From positions 62,001 to 126,000 of the forward strand of contig JAHLKD010000066.1 of NCBI GenBank assembly GCA_025526935.1: DNA of 64,000 nt. Direction: 5' to 3'. A model generated the notes under the pieces. That model did no database searches, was not told the DNA's origin, and saw only the letters and a list, made by a program, of their open reading frames with translations. This stretch comes from Cladochytrium replicatum. Taxonomy: Eukaryota > Chytridiomycota > Chytridiomycetes > Cladochytriales > Cladochytriaceae. A program made the position numbers and the translations under genes. Shown here in pieces: positions 1-11,300 of this stretch (within the stretch, counting starts at the first letter, position 1; each line of letters starts with the position of its first letter).

Positions 1-825
1 AAGGGGAAGTTGTGTAATCCAATATAAAGATATACTAGTCCAGGATGAGGGGCTGGTAAACTTTTCAGTAAACAGTAGGGCGATGGTTAGCATCTTTTTC
101 ACATCAACATACTTGACAATGACTGACATCACGGTGGATGTCTTGAATCATATTGGCCAGCAATAACTCTTTAGGAGATTATGATGAGTTACTAAGGGGT
201 TTCAAAGCAGCAAGTTGAAACAGCAACTGCCATCACCAAAAATTTTAGCATGTTCCAATGTGCATTAAAGCTTTTATGAAAACGCCAGGGCATATAGAAC
301 CACCCCTCCTGCCTCAGGTATGTCTGGCTAACATCACAGTTTACCTCTGATGAGCACATCTGACACCTCATATTATTTATTTGCAGTTCCTGGCAAATCT
401 AGAACCACTTAACTGCAAATATGGCTGACCTAGAAAGGCCATTGCAAGGGAACTCCACCCTTAACTCTCCAATTTATTCCCTTCCTTATTACTTCTTACA
501 ATTTCCTTTTTCATTATCATTATTCCTTCATTATCACTTAATTCCTATTGGTAGATCATGAATTACAATAATTGGTCTGATTAGTTAGCCCACAGACAAT
601 CCCAATCTCCCTAAGACTCCTTCTCATGGATGGAAGAGAACCTTAGTGCAATTACTATATTCCCTAACCCATCCAGGATGCTCTCAATTGCACTCAAACT
701 GTAATGATATTTGCTAGTACCAGGGTCCTAGAGTCCTAAGACATCTGTGGCACAACGCGCCTTATAACCGTCTCATAAGCCTCTAATAACTTAGAAAATT
801 CTTATTTTCTAAATAATCTTTCAAG
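1..825. other. No gene; possible remains of a Ty3/Gypsy LTR
   Basis: I see no convincing coding region here. The right end (821-825) runs straight into a primer-site-like sequence, so part of this stretch may be a decayed LTR. A 9-bp inverted repeat (TTAGAAAAT / ATTTTCTAA, loop of 4) lies at 791-812, and an AT-rich TATA-like stretch lies near 762. I could not find a matching TG start, so the left border is unknown. Confidence 0.3.
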
Positions 826-845
826 TGGTAGCAGTGGTAACCACG
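821..845 (+). promoter_or_regulatory. Putative LTR end plus primer-binding site of a Ty3/Gypsy relic
   Basis: TTTCA ends at 823, followed by the 2-nt spacer AG and then TGGTAGCAG at 826-834. TGGTAGCAG matches the complement of the 3' end of eukaryotic initiator-Met tRNA, a common primer for LTR elements. The position upstream of a Gypsy pol relic supports the reading. The match decays after about nine bases, so this is an inference. Confidence 0.45.
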
Positions 846-858
846 TTCCTGGAATTGA

Positions 859-886
859 TGGTATGTTGAGGTCTCCCAACATACCA
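859..886. repeat. Perfect 10-bp inverted repeat (hairpin)
   Basis: TGGTATGTTG and CAACATACCA face each other across an 8-nt loop, 16 bases after the putative primer-binding site. In RNA this would be a stable stem-loop in the leader of the Gypsy relic. Its function is unknown. Confidence 0.7.
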
Positions 887-2189
887 GCAACTTTTGATTG
901 TACCTTCATCTTCCAGCTCTCTTCCCTGACTCTCTTTCCTGGCCTGACCAGTTTGAGGTTTCCTCCAATGATCATTCCCATTCTCCTCCCCCCGCTCCTC
1001 GCCCTGCTCTGTCTGCGCATCTCAACAGACACCCATGTCCCCCTCCTACCTTCACACTCGCCGCCTCATTCTGGGGATATCTCCCTCCAAGTAGAGTCAT
1101 CATTCCATAGACGCCCTTGCCGATCTTGCCATGAGCTTAGAAGACACTGCCGCCGCTACCACTATAGTCGCTATTCCCTGTGATCCTGTCTTCGCGTTGT
1201 TTATCTCCCTTGCGCCTATATTGTTTGTTCCGCTGCATCACAACTTTTGACATCTCTCCCCCATGATGCTCTCTTTAGAAGGCTCCTCTTCTGACCTCGC
1301 CACTGCACATCACCAAACCTCAGATTGGTGCGTGTGCATCATGCAGCAGAACTTGCTGTATTACAGTCCTCTTTCGTCAAAGCACACAGGACAATCTCTA
1401 CCCTACAAGCTGATATCGCCGAGTTCAAGAATCAATGCGCGCACCTCGTATTACAAACGCTCATCTACGCAGACAAGTTCGTGTTCACAAAGCAATCCAA
1501 TCTCCTTCTTTGTCATACGTGGCTCTCCACGTTGACAAGAATGGGGTCAAGAGTGCGCTCATGCACCACCTTAGCCCAATCTGTTCCGCGTTGAATATCT
1601 CGAATTGAGGACATTCCTCTTCTGTTTCTTCTACTCGGTCATCTGTGTTTGCCCTCAATCATGTCCGGTTCAGGTTTCCGTGCCCCAATTGATGACGAGG
1701 ACAGTGTATTCCATGAGTCAAATTGTGTCAAATATTTTGCTTTAATTGACTCGTGACAATTTGTGACTTCCTTTGATTTGATTTGCCATCCTGTAGGACC
1801 ACTCGTCAAATGCTTTATAAATATTTGATTTCCCAAAATCTATTTGACAAGTAGATATTTGCCTGCTCGATTCGTCAAGTGTTTGCAGAATGTTTTTCTA
1901 TTTGCCAAATGTTTGTATTTGATTGGATAAAATTTGGCAAATTGTTATCATTGGACAAATATTTGAGTGCTGACCACTTTTCGCGTAAAAAGATTATAGT
2001 GTCCTTCGGACAAATATTTGAGTCCTGACCACTTTCTGTGTAAAAAGATTATAGTGTCTTTTCGGTAATATTACAAGCTTTCTGGAGCTCCGAGCAGGTA
2101 CAGTTCCAAGTGTTCCTTTACGAATTTCCAAATATGCTGACTCTGTTGATTGTTTTGAGGCTCCCCTCGAACACTATGACTTGAATCGC
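887..2189 (+). other. No intact gene; probable decayed gag/leader of the Ty3/Gypsy relic
   Basis: Short open stretches exist here (863-1183 and 1325-1594), but none is long or resembles a known protein. The stretch 1325-1594 is helix-prone with spaced hydrophobics, which would suit a gag relic lying between the putative primer site and the pol relic, but the similarity is too weak to assert. From about 1740 to 1950 the sequence is AT-rich with many degenerate copies of TTTGACAAAT and TTTGCCAAAT-like words. Confidence 0.3.
1953..2062. repeat. Two tandem 55-bp repeats
   Basis: Units 1953-2007 and 2008-2062 each start GGACAAATATTTGAGT and end in a GTAAAAAGATTATAGTGTC block; they differ at a few positions. 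Each contains the palindrome CAAATATTTG (1956-1965 and 2011-2020). Confidence 0.85.
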
Positions 2190-2481
2190 GGCAACTTGTG
2201 GCATGCAGCTGTCAGAAGAATTATAGGACTAATGAAGTGCACATTGGTCTGATGGGAAAGTGCACAATTGGATCGCCTCTCCTCCCTCCCCTCCTCCTAC
2301 TCCGTCCATCTCTCTCATCTCTGCTAAGCAATTTGCTCATGCAGTCAGACAAAATTGTGGGGCACACCCAATTTGGTTCTACAATCTGACCACGTGTTGG
2401 AAGGCTCCATTTCTCAATCTGATGACTCAAATTCCGACAGTTCAATTAAGGACATACCAGTTGAGATACCTCCTGCCCTGA
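2190..2481 (+). pseudogene. Possible protease-RT linker relic of the Ty3/Gypsy element
   Basis: The frame open at 2260-2481 contains a proline/serine stretch followed by ISLISAKQFAHAV. This resembles the linker between protease and reverse transcriptase of fungal Ty3/Gypsy polyproteins, and the segment lies just upstream of a firm RT/RNase H relic in the same orientation. It has no intact start and no catalytic motif. The call rests on context and one short motif only. Confidence 0.3.
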
Positions 2482-2540
2482 TAGAATACCTCTCCGTGGA
2501 ACGCAACTGAAGTGCGATCTGCTGATTCTCATTTGCTGGA

Positions 2541-3036
2541 TCATTTGCTCCTCTCACTGATCTGCTAAAAGATTCTGGCAGTGACAAGCATAAATGCCTT
2601 CCATGGACTCCTGATCAAGACACACTCAAGCACAAGCTCACGTCTCCTGAGCTTCTCTACATTCCCAACCCATTAGCCCAATGATCCTTCATACCGATTA
2701 GTCCAAATGTGCAACTTCAGGTCTCCTCTCTCAAGAGATTGATGGCAAACTCTGCCCCATTCTTTTTGAATCTCGAACGCTTTGTGGCGCCAAATTGAAC
2801 TATCTCCCTATGGCGAAATGCAAGCTATTTGTCATGCTCTTGAGACCTTTTGCCCTTATCTTATTGATCATCAAGTCCTCCTCAAAACTGACCAGAAAGC
2901 TCTCAGCTGGTTAATAAAACAACGTGTACTCAATCGTTGTCAATCCCACATCCTTGAAACTCTCCTTGACTATGATCTACGCATTGAATGTATTCCTAGC
3001 AAACTCAACACAGTTGCCAATATCCTCTCCTGTTCC
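2541..3036 (+). pseudogene. Ty3/Gypsy RT-RNase H relic
   Basis: Reading from 2541 gives FAPLTDLLKDS, then a KHKLTSPELLYIPNP segment ending in TGA at 2682-2684. This is the conserved connection between RT and RNase H in Ty3/Gypsy Pol. A one-base frame change then gives MILHTD followed by an in-frame TAG, LLSQEIDGKLCPILFESR, another frame change near 2805, and YGEMQAICHALETF then LKTDQKALSWL up to about 3036. The spaced TD / E / TD residues are the RNase H active-site layout. At least two stops and two frameshifts make it non-functional. The RT catalytic core (YxDD) is absent, so most of pol has been deleted. The downstream 138 bases (3037-3174) hold nothing recognisable. Confidence 0.85.
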
Positions 3037-3174
3037 ATCAGGATCACCAGAAAGCTCTGCAGACTGAACTTAGCACCATGACTTTCAATGATTCATGGCT
3101 CTCAACATTTTTTCTCAATTAGACGGTGACTGTTTTTTCTCAATGATCAAACACTTGAATCGCATGATAGCAAT

Positions 3175-3780
3175 TAAGGATTGTCGGGTTTTCGGGCCCC
3201 TGGGTTCGGGTCCAGGTCCATTGACAAAATGTACCTGATCCAATAGCCAGTTTTTCATGGAAATTTGTTGGGTCGGATTGGTCAGGTATCAGGTCCGGAA
3301 GCAAAACCCTTATGGGGTCAACATTCAGACCCAAGTAAAACCTGATGTGATAAAAAGCTAAAAGGAAGCTATTGTACTTTCTGTCCACACAGACACTTTC
3401 CAAGAAGACGCAACTGAACTTTTGTAACAAACAATTTTGCCATAACAGACCTCAAGAGCTGTGCTTTCTGTCCACCCTGACACTTCAAGTCCATAACATT
3501 CCAGCAACACCACAAACCAAAATGGACGCCGCCTTGTTAAACCAAAGCGTAAGGCAGCCTCTGACACAAGCAAAAGACTGGTGGACAGTCATCTGCTTGA
3601 CACATGGAAGCAATGTCTGCTAGGCCCCGAATTTCAGAGGCGTCCGACAAGGGAAACAGCATGCGTGCACCAGAGCTTCCCGATGTTAGTTTTGCTGACC
3701 CCTCAGTGCGACAGGAGCAAGCAGCAGGATCAGTTCAACCATCAATGCCTTCATCAGACGCAGATTTTGATAGCATGTCA
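3175..3780 (+). mobile_element. Truncated 5' end of a hAT transposon (hAT-1)
   Basis: This segment is colinear with the start of the larger hAT copy at 61144: same TAAGGAT terminus, same GGGTC/GACCC-rich subterminal region, two TTCTGTCCAC-type subterminal repeats (3379 and 3466, against four in hAT-2), and the start of the transposase frame (ATG at 3522). A base lost from the TTT run shortly after the ATG shifts the frame. The element is cut off near 3780, where Copia-A sequence in reverse orientation begins; a few bases (AGATGCTCG) are ambiguous at the junction. No downstream transposase domain remains. Confidence 0.85.
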
Positions 3781-4572
3781 GATGCTCGTTGATATTCGTC
3801 ATCGTTCGTTCGATGAATGTTGTTGTCTCACATTATATCAAGACCCTTCGCGTCGAAAGATTGTACACCGCACGTAAAGTCCAACGACTGATTGAGATCT
3901 TCTGAGGACACTGGTACCGCCTTAGCTCGTTGAGCAATCACATGCGGCGGTTGGTGAGTTCCGACGGTACCAACATCAGCATAGAGATAGTATTCCTGTA
4001 ACCCAATAATGTGTTCATCCTTATCACCATGCGTGAGGATAACCTTGTCTTTGGTGAAACTCACAATGTCCCCGGAGTCTCCAATGATACTACACACCGA
4101 TGCAAGTGTGTCTTCGAGATCAGGAACATAAAGTGCGTTGTGTATTATCTTAATTCACCCATTGGGTAAAACTACAGATACATCTCCAAAACCACAAACT
4201 GGAATTGCATGACTATCCGCTAGTTCCACCACGTCCTCGTCATTCATGTAAGTCAGTGAACTAAAGGCATGACGATTAGGTGTCATCCAAACAGTTGCGC
4301 CTGTATCAAGCAAACCCACATGATCCTTTGCTTGAACATGTACACCGACAACCTTCTGTGCCGAGTGTGCATTCACTATCGAAAACATATTTCTGATGTA
4401 TGTGTCAGCATCTTCATCAACAGAAATTGGTTGGGTAAGGTCAAAGATTACCTTCTTGGTCAACACCAGGTTGGTGGTTGACTCGTCTTCCGACGAATCG
4501 TCAGCTGCATCGCCACCGCTGGCAATGAATGCACGAAAATCCGTGTCCAAACAAAGACTCTTCGCAGTGAGA
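3781..4572 (-). pseudogene. Copia-A Gag-end/protease fragment, inverted
   Basis: On the minus strand this reads from the end of Gag through the retropepsin active site (LLDTGATVWMTP, about 4290-4325) to the region before the integrase zinc finger. It corresponds to about residues 403-665 of the intact protein at 22300. A TGA at 4152-4154 replaces an Arg codon (CGA) after the VVLPNG motif; the same stop occurs in A3 at 18561. It shares with A2 the shortened EHIIGLQEYYLYAD segment. Its left end abuts hAT-1 and its right end is joined directly to the TG end of a Copia-A LTR at 4573. Confidence 0.9.
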
Positions 4573-5170
4573 TGTTAGGTATTTTGATTGATGGACTTGG
4601 CCAATCGACTATTGATAGTACAAAACACAAACGCCCGATATACAGAAATATCACACTTTACCGAGCAACATTTCTAACTATTGAACTAAAGCATATAGAT
4701 GATGATCTATTACGAGTTTGGATACCTCCGGTTATTTCTTCATGGGTTATATTTATTCCGGCCATAGGTATAGTAAAATGTCATTACTTTTCTCTCATCC
4801 ACTTGTAGAAGTGAAGCCCGGATCAGATCACAGCAAAGGTTTACATATGATTAACGCGTTCGTGGGAATCATGTGTGAGAACAATCCTGTTGAGGAGAGC
4901 TAGATCTCACGCACAGCTTAGCATGATTATGCTTCGCTACGCCTGTGAGAAGAAGAGTCAAACCTTATCGCTGCAATCCAGATCTTCCGGAAGGAAAAGC
5001 CAAAATGACAGTACACTTATTTAAGGAGCCTGTGGCGATACACACAAGGAGCATTCTCTTGTGCTAGCACTTGTGACTCGCAATCTTCTTTATTCATCTC
5101 TTAGCAACATTAACCCGTGAATCGACACACACACACAACCTGAGGATCCAGACCACAGCTTTGTTCAACA
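4573..5170 (+). repeat. Copia-A LTR
   Basis: 598 bp, TGTTAGG...TTCAACA, alignable end to end with the other Copia-A LTRs. It is followed by CAATAGTTA and the gag leader, so it is the 5' LTR of element A1. Its TG end is fused to inverted Copia-A coding sequence rather than to unique DNA. Confidence 0.95.
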
Positions 5171-5223
5171 CAATAGTTACACGAATCGTTGCTTAACACA
5201 TTTCTTTGGACAACAACGACAAG

Positions 5224-6066
5224 ATGGGTTCAGGATCAAATGACACCACATCTTCGCGGCCGAAGCCATTCACCGGCAAAACGCTGCAGGATTTCGATCT
5301 GTACATGGAACAAGTGCAGACTTACGCAAACTTACGTGGTGGCGCTGGCACTATGCTTCTCCAAGAACCAATGGCTCTTCCTGATAGTCCGAATTACGAA
5401 GCGGAAGGAAATCGCCCACAGCGTCCGATAGTCATCGCCGGAGCTGCTGGCGGAGCTGCTAACGAAGCACGAGCACAATGGGAAGCAGAACTACGTGAAC
5501 ATTTGGCGATTGTCACACACAACAGTCGCTTACGTACGCAATATCGTGCTGAGATGCAAGATTACCATGCACAACAAGCAGACAACAAAGTCGCGGTTGG
5601 AATTCTATGCGAATGTTTTGATGCTGCAAATCCAAATGCTCCGCGACTGTTCCACCAAAAGCCAACACATTACTTCGAAACAGTGTCAAATATCTTGACC
5701 GACCTCAACCAATTGGTCCAACTCAACGTCACCATGGATGCCGGTGGGCCTATTGGGACAAAGAAGGCCATGCAGGCGAAGGCGAAGAAAGCGAAGGCGA
5801 AAGCAAAAGCCAAGGTTGCAAAGTGGGAGGATATTTGTACCTTGCATCCGAACTCGTCTCACACCAATGCTCAATGCCGTAAGCAGGGTGCCTCGGGTGG
5901 CTCAGGCAGTAGCAGTGGGAGTAGCAGTTCCACTCGGACCAGGCAGTCCCAGGACTCCAGGTTGTCCAAATCTTCTTCTGTAAAGAAGACAGATCTTACA
6001 CGCAACTTCTGTGGCAAACGAGGACACAAGCAGTCGGGGTGTAAACGCTATCTCACTGCAAAGAGT
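5224..6066 (+). pseudogene. gag: Copia-A gag (element A1), internally deleted and truncated
   Basis: The start is taken at the ATG at 5224 (MGSGSND), matching the intact copy. Relative to A4, 375 bp (125 codons) are missing in frame between ECF and DAANPN near 5620, which removes most of the central Gag domain. The KAKAK-type basic tract follows. The zinc knuckle reads NFCGKRGHKQSGC instead of CNFCGKRGHKQSAC, so its first Cys is lost (Arg-Asn replaces Cys-Asn). The segment ends at 6066, where 18 bases of a Copia-A LTR end and then Copia-B sequence follow. Protease, integrase and RT are absent. Confidence 0.9.
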
Positions 6067-6084
6067 CCACAGCTTTGTTCAACA
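6067..6084 (+). repeat. Last 18 bp of a Copia-A LTR
   Basis: CCACAGCTTTGTTCAACA equals the CA terminus of the Copia-A LTR and sits between A1 gag and Copia-B pol. It is probably what remains of A1's 3' LTR after a deletion that removed pol and most of that LTR. Confidence 0.75.
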
Positions 6085-7651
6085 TCACCAAACACTATCC
6101 TATTCCTCAGGGTCAACATTTTGATATTTCAAAGTTACCTGATATGAATAGCGATAATGACTATACTAGAGACTCAGATTCTGATGATAGCGCTAACACC
6201 TCATCTGATGAGGAGTTGGATCCCAATCAACGATTTTATCATCGAATGGATATCTCACAAATGCATGTTACTCCTATGTCCCAACATGATTCAAATGTTG
6301 ATGACGAGCACAATACCACCAACGACTATAACCATTCGTTAAACATGAACGATGACACTTATGTACCACTTTCTGTACCACACGTACAAGAACAAAATGA
6401 AGATGATTCCCAAAGTGATTTGGAAGATTTACAATGGATTGGTGAAGATGATGACAACGATTATGGATTTGTTGCACACAAAGCCAAACGTCGCAAACTT
6501 AAAGGCAAACAACCTATGGTTACTCCAACAAACAGATTTCATCCCCAGCGAAGACATCCCTTGTTGAGGCGTAATATCCCCAATGTCAATGTAAATGAGA
6601 AAGCAAAATCGAGTACACCCGACATTCCTATACCTCAAGGACACTTGAGAAGTATTCCCAAAACAGTCCAGGAAGCTATGTCGCGACCTGATGAATGGCC
6701 ATACTGGCTTGCAGCCATGTGTGAAGAAAATCAACAACTTATCAATTTGGGAACATGGATCAAATGCATCTTGCCAAATGGGAACAACCTTCTCACTGGC
6801 AAATGGGTATATTCATACAAACTTGATGAAGATGGCAACATCATCCGATTCAAGGCACGATGGGTAGTTAGAGGGTTCTCCCAGACAGGGAATGGATTTC
6901 GACAAAACTTATTCTCCTGTGGCGAAAACCACTACAATTCGATAACTAGTTGCTCTTGCTGCAATCGTCAAATTACACATCTATCAATTTGACATTACAG
7001 GAGCATATCTCAATGCATCACTTGAGGAAGATGTTTATGTTGAAATGCCCCATGGATTTACAGAGACTGACGAATCTGGCAATCCATTAGTTTGTAATCT
7101 TGTCAAAAGCTTATATGGTTTACATCAAGCTGCTAGAGAATGGTACAAATGCCTCTGGGCAAAATATGAAGACATGGGATACATCCGTGATCTTTCAGAT
7201 GCTTGTCATTTCTGGCAAATGAAATCATCTACTCACAGTTCCACTGTGAAAATACGTGAACACACTACTGTTCATGTAGATGATATTCTTCATTTCTCTC
7301 CAGACCCAAATGGCTATCAGGACTTCATGGATGGCTTGAATTCCTCATTCAAGGTCGGAAGTCACTCTACAGCCAAATGGATTCTGAAAATGCAATTGAT
7401 CAAAACTACTCACGGTTATTTCATAACCAATGCTCAATATGTAAAGGAAATATTGCAGATATTGAAATTATGGGAATCCAATCTTAAACCAGCCAAAACA
7501 CCTATTTCTTCTCACTACAAACATGACACAAGCTTGCCCATTTATCCAAAAATGATGCAACTATTTTTCGCTCTGAACTCATGAAAATCTCGTACCTAGC
7601 TACAAAGACCAGACCTGATTTATCTTATGCTGTCAATGTCTTGGCACAACA
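6085..7651 (+). pseudogene. pol: Copia-B pol fragment: integrase-RT linker and RT (B1)
   Basis: The first frame (to about 6890) carries the acidic Ser/Asp-rich linker after integrase and the start of RT (WVYSYKLDEDGN, ARWVVRGFSQ). A 2-base loss near 6892 shifts the frame. RT resumes with QFDITGAYLNASLEED, KSLYGLHQAAREWY and the catalytic HVDDILHF (about 7273-7296). A one-base loss near 7543 shifts the frame again before the TRPDLSYAVN motif. The segment is cut at 7651 by an inverted Copia-A LTR. With two frameshifts and no 5' part it cannot make active RT. Confidence 0.93.
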
Positions 7652-8232
7652 TATTGAACAAAGCTGTGGTCTGGATCCTCAGGTTGTGTGTGTGTTGTTA
7701 ATTCACGGGTTAATGTTCCTAAGAGATGAATAAAGAAGATTGCGAGTCACAAGTGCTAGCGCAAGAGAATGCTCCTTGTGTGTATCGCCACAGGCTCCTT
7801 AAATAAGTTACTGTCATTTTGGCTTTTCCTTCCGGAAGATCTGGATCGCAGCGATAAGGTTTGACTCTTCTTCTCACAGGCGTAGCGAAGCATAATCATG
7901 CTAAGCTGTGCGTGAGATCTAGCTCTCCTCAACAGGATTGTTCTCACACATGATTCCCATGAACGCGTTAATCATATGTAAACCTTTGCTCTGATCTGAT
8001 CCGGGCTTCACTTCTACAAGTGGATGATAGAAAAGTAATGACAGTTTACTATACTTATGGCCGGAATAAATATAACCCATGAAGAAATAACTGGAGGTAT
8101 CCAAACTCGTAATAGATCATCATCTATATGATTTAGTTCAATAGTTAGAAATGTTGCTCGGTGAAGAGTGACATTTCTGTTTGTACTATCAATGACTGGA
8201 TTGGCCAAGTCCATCAATCGAAATACTTAACA
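7652..8232 (-). repeat. Copia-A LTR (3' LTR of A2)
   Basis: 581 bp on the minus strand. The terminal CA is mutated (the plus strand reads TATTGAAC) and about 20 bp are missing near 8180. It is followed by the complement of the polypurine tract (TACCCCCTCAG), so it is a 3' LTR. Confidence 0.92.
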
Positions 8233-8359
8233 TACCCCCTCAGTCATTAGATAGGTACAACCGAGAGTATCACTCAACCGATCATAACTTTCTGTAAATG
8301 CTGAAGTTGATATTCCATTGAAAAAAAGGTGAGCTGTATGGACATCGCCAGTCGGTCGT

Positions 8360-11300
8360 TCAAGATAGTATATTAAGTGAAGACTGACTGATTAGCCCCA
8401 ACAAGCCCCTGTGTTTAAGGTATAATTTACTTCCAAGAGGTTTAGTTAAGATGTCCGCGATCATATCAGAAGTATCCATATGGTGTAACTCCTGATGTTT
8501 CTGTTCAACTTGGAGATTCACAAATCTCTCGCGAACGTCCATGTGTTTAGTCCGTTTATTGCTGAACAGATTGTTTGCGATAGACTCGGTGGATTGATTG
8601 TCTTGCCATAAACAGAGCGGATTGAACGACGTCATTCCGATACCCGTCATAAGATTTTTCGTGATACCAGTCCGTGTATAGTGTAAACCGTAATCCCAAG
8701 TACCGAGTAAATATCATTGTAATCGATAGAGAGCCTTTGATTCTGACTGTCGAGGATCAATCTGATGTTGTGCCAAAATATTGACTGCGTATGAAATATT
8801 CGGTCGTATCTTGGTCGCCACGTACGATATCTTCATTAACATTGATCGAAATTGTGTTGCCTCAGCATCGGAAAGTGTTGGTGTGGTCTCATCAAAGATA
8901 TATGATTTCGACATCGGTGTTTTGGTCGGTTTGATGTTGGTACCCCATAAATTCGCTCCTTCGAGAATCTTCTTTAAGTACAATGCATTGCTAAGGAAAT
9001 ATCCTTCCGTTGTCTGCAATAACTCCATTTTCAGAATCCATTTCGCCTTCGAAGTACTCCCTACTGTGAACGAAGTTTCCAATCAGTCTGAAACCGATGA
9101 TATGCGTTTGGATCTGTTGGAAAATGTAGTATATCATCGACATGAACGGTAGTGTGTTCGCGGGTATTGTTTGTTGGATTGTATCGCCAGAAATGACAGA
9201 TGTCTGCAATATTCCTCACGAAACCAACACTGAGATATTGTTTCCAAAGAGTTTTGTACCATTCTCGAGCTGCCTGGTGTAGACCGTACAGACTTTTGAT
9301 AAGTCTGCAGACGATGGGTCGATTCCGGAAATCTACTCGTCCGAAACCATGAAGGAGTTCGACGTAGTTCTCTTCTTCCAGTATCGCATTGAGATATGCA
9401 CCCTTGATATCAAACTGGAATATGATCATGCCGACTAATGCTGCTAATGCAATCAGAAAACGGATCGTGGACATTTTCGTAACTGGAGAATAGGTTTCAT
9501 CGAAATCCAATCCTTCAATCTGTGAAAATCCTCGTTGACCCAACGTGCTTTGAATCGAGTAGTATTGCCATGTTCTTCAAGCTTATATGTGAAAACCCAT
9601 TTGCCCGATAATAAATTCCGTCCATCAGGTAAAAACGTTTCGGCCCAAGTATTGTTGCCGACTAGTTGTGTGACTTCCTCCTTCATCGCCGCTAACCAGA
9701 ATGGAGCCTCATCGGATCGTGATAAAGCCTCACGAAGAGTCTTTGGTGCAGTCCGTATATTTCCATTCGCAATTGGTTGTGTTGGATATGAGGAATCGGC
9801 CTTCAGGGTCCAATCTATATTAGGAACGGATCAGCTAAACAAGGAATTTTGTTTCCTTTTGGCGTTCGACAAATTTGCACTTGCTTGACGTTTTCGTTTT
9901 CTTGCTGCATACGCTTCGTCGACATCTTCTCCAATGAATTGAAGATCACTTTCGAGTTGTGCATCATATTCCTCTACAGGAGATACGGAAGACAAATTCG
10001 GAGATTCTTCAGTAATGGATTGTGGAGTCGATAAATCAGCATTTGGATCGTAATCAGCGTCGTCTGGGTCATCATCGTCTAGTCCATGTAAATGTTCAAC
10101 AACATGCATGTCACCGGCTTCTTCTAAGCGGTAATATATGGGGTCGTCGTTCATATCCTCATCGATTTCTTCGTCTGTAACGGTAGAAATCGGGAAATTG
10201 TCTGAGACAAACTCAACAGTCGTCTCTTGCACCCCCTGATCCCCGGTTGGTATTTGATCAACATCGAAATATGTCCTGGCTTTCAGTGGATATTGTACCG
10301 TAAGATCGTCGAGTAACTGTCGGGTAGGATTATAACCAACAAAAACTCCCTCGTGGAACGTAACATGGAAGTATTCGCCTATTGTGTTTGTCCGAAAATT
10401 GAGTGCTATGACGATCTTCAGGTCTTCACCCTTGTATCCAAGAAACAGACCTAGTTCAGACTTGTCTCGGATTCTGCGCGCCAACCTTTGTTTGTGTGAG
10501 ATCCACAAACTAACGAGTGTTCCAAAGGTGTGGATAGTTGCCAGATCTTTCCGCTTCTCAAGGTAAGCACAGTACGGAATCGCATTCACAGCTGAATGGA
10601 AAGTAGCGTTCTTGACGACCGAAGCGTATAGGATGGAGAGTTGCACAAATTGAAGTGTTCGTGGTAGTCCAGCTTGTAGCAGCATCGCGTCCGACATATA
10701 CTTGATCGATTGTATTTTCTATTCCGCTCTGATAGACCATCGAGTTCCTTTACTGACGGAGGAGCTGGGTGGACGTGGATGCGAGGAATCTTGGTATTGC
10801 ACCTTTGGATCAACCGTTTCGTAATCAATTCTCCTGAATCGGAACGTAGTTCAGCAACATGTAATGAGTGATTTCGACTCTCCACATCAGCGATATGTCG
10901 AATCATACTATCCACCGCATCAATCTTTCGATTCAGGAAGAAGATTGTGATGAAACAAGGATGTTCGTCGACAATGATCTGCCGTTATCTCTTTTTCTGT
11001 CCGTCGCAGACTAAACGTACGACATCGGAAAATAGACGGAAAAGTTTCCTTGGAGCTCGACTTATTGTAGAATAAATCGGCTTCTGCTTCAGCTTCGTGC
11101 GACTACAGACCAAACAATTCTGCATAATTGATTTGTTGACAAGATTGAATGCATCCGGTTCAACCTTGGGCATTTTGATGTTGAGCTTCTCTGCCGTTCG
11201 AAAGATCGTCCGTAAGTGGGATGTGACCAAACTGCTGGTGTAACTGTGCAAGTTTGTGCACTGTCACTGGCGATAAGTTGGTGCTCACTCCAACTGTATC

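Noticed and set aside
863-1183. 106-codon open frame near the left edge, and an overlapping minus frame at 802-1032
   Set aside because: Proline/leucine-rich low-complexity translation in a decayed region, no domain, no conserved partner elsewhere in the window.
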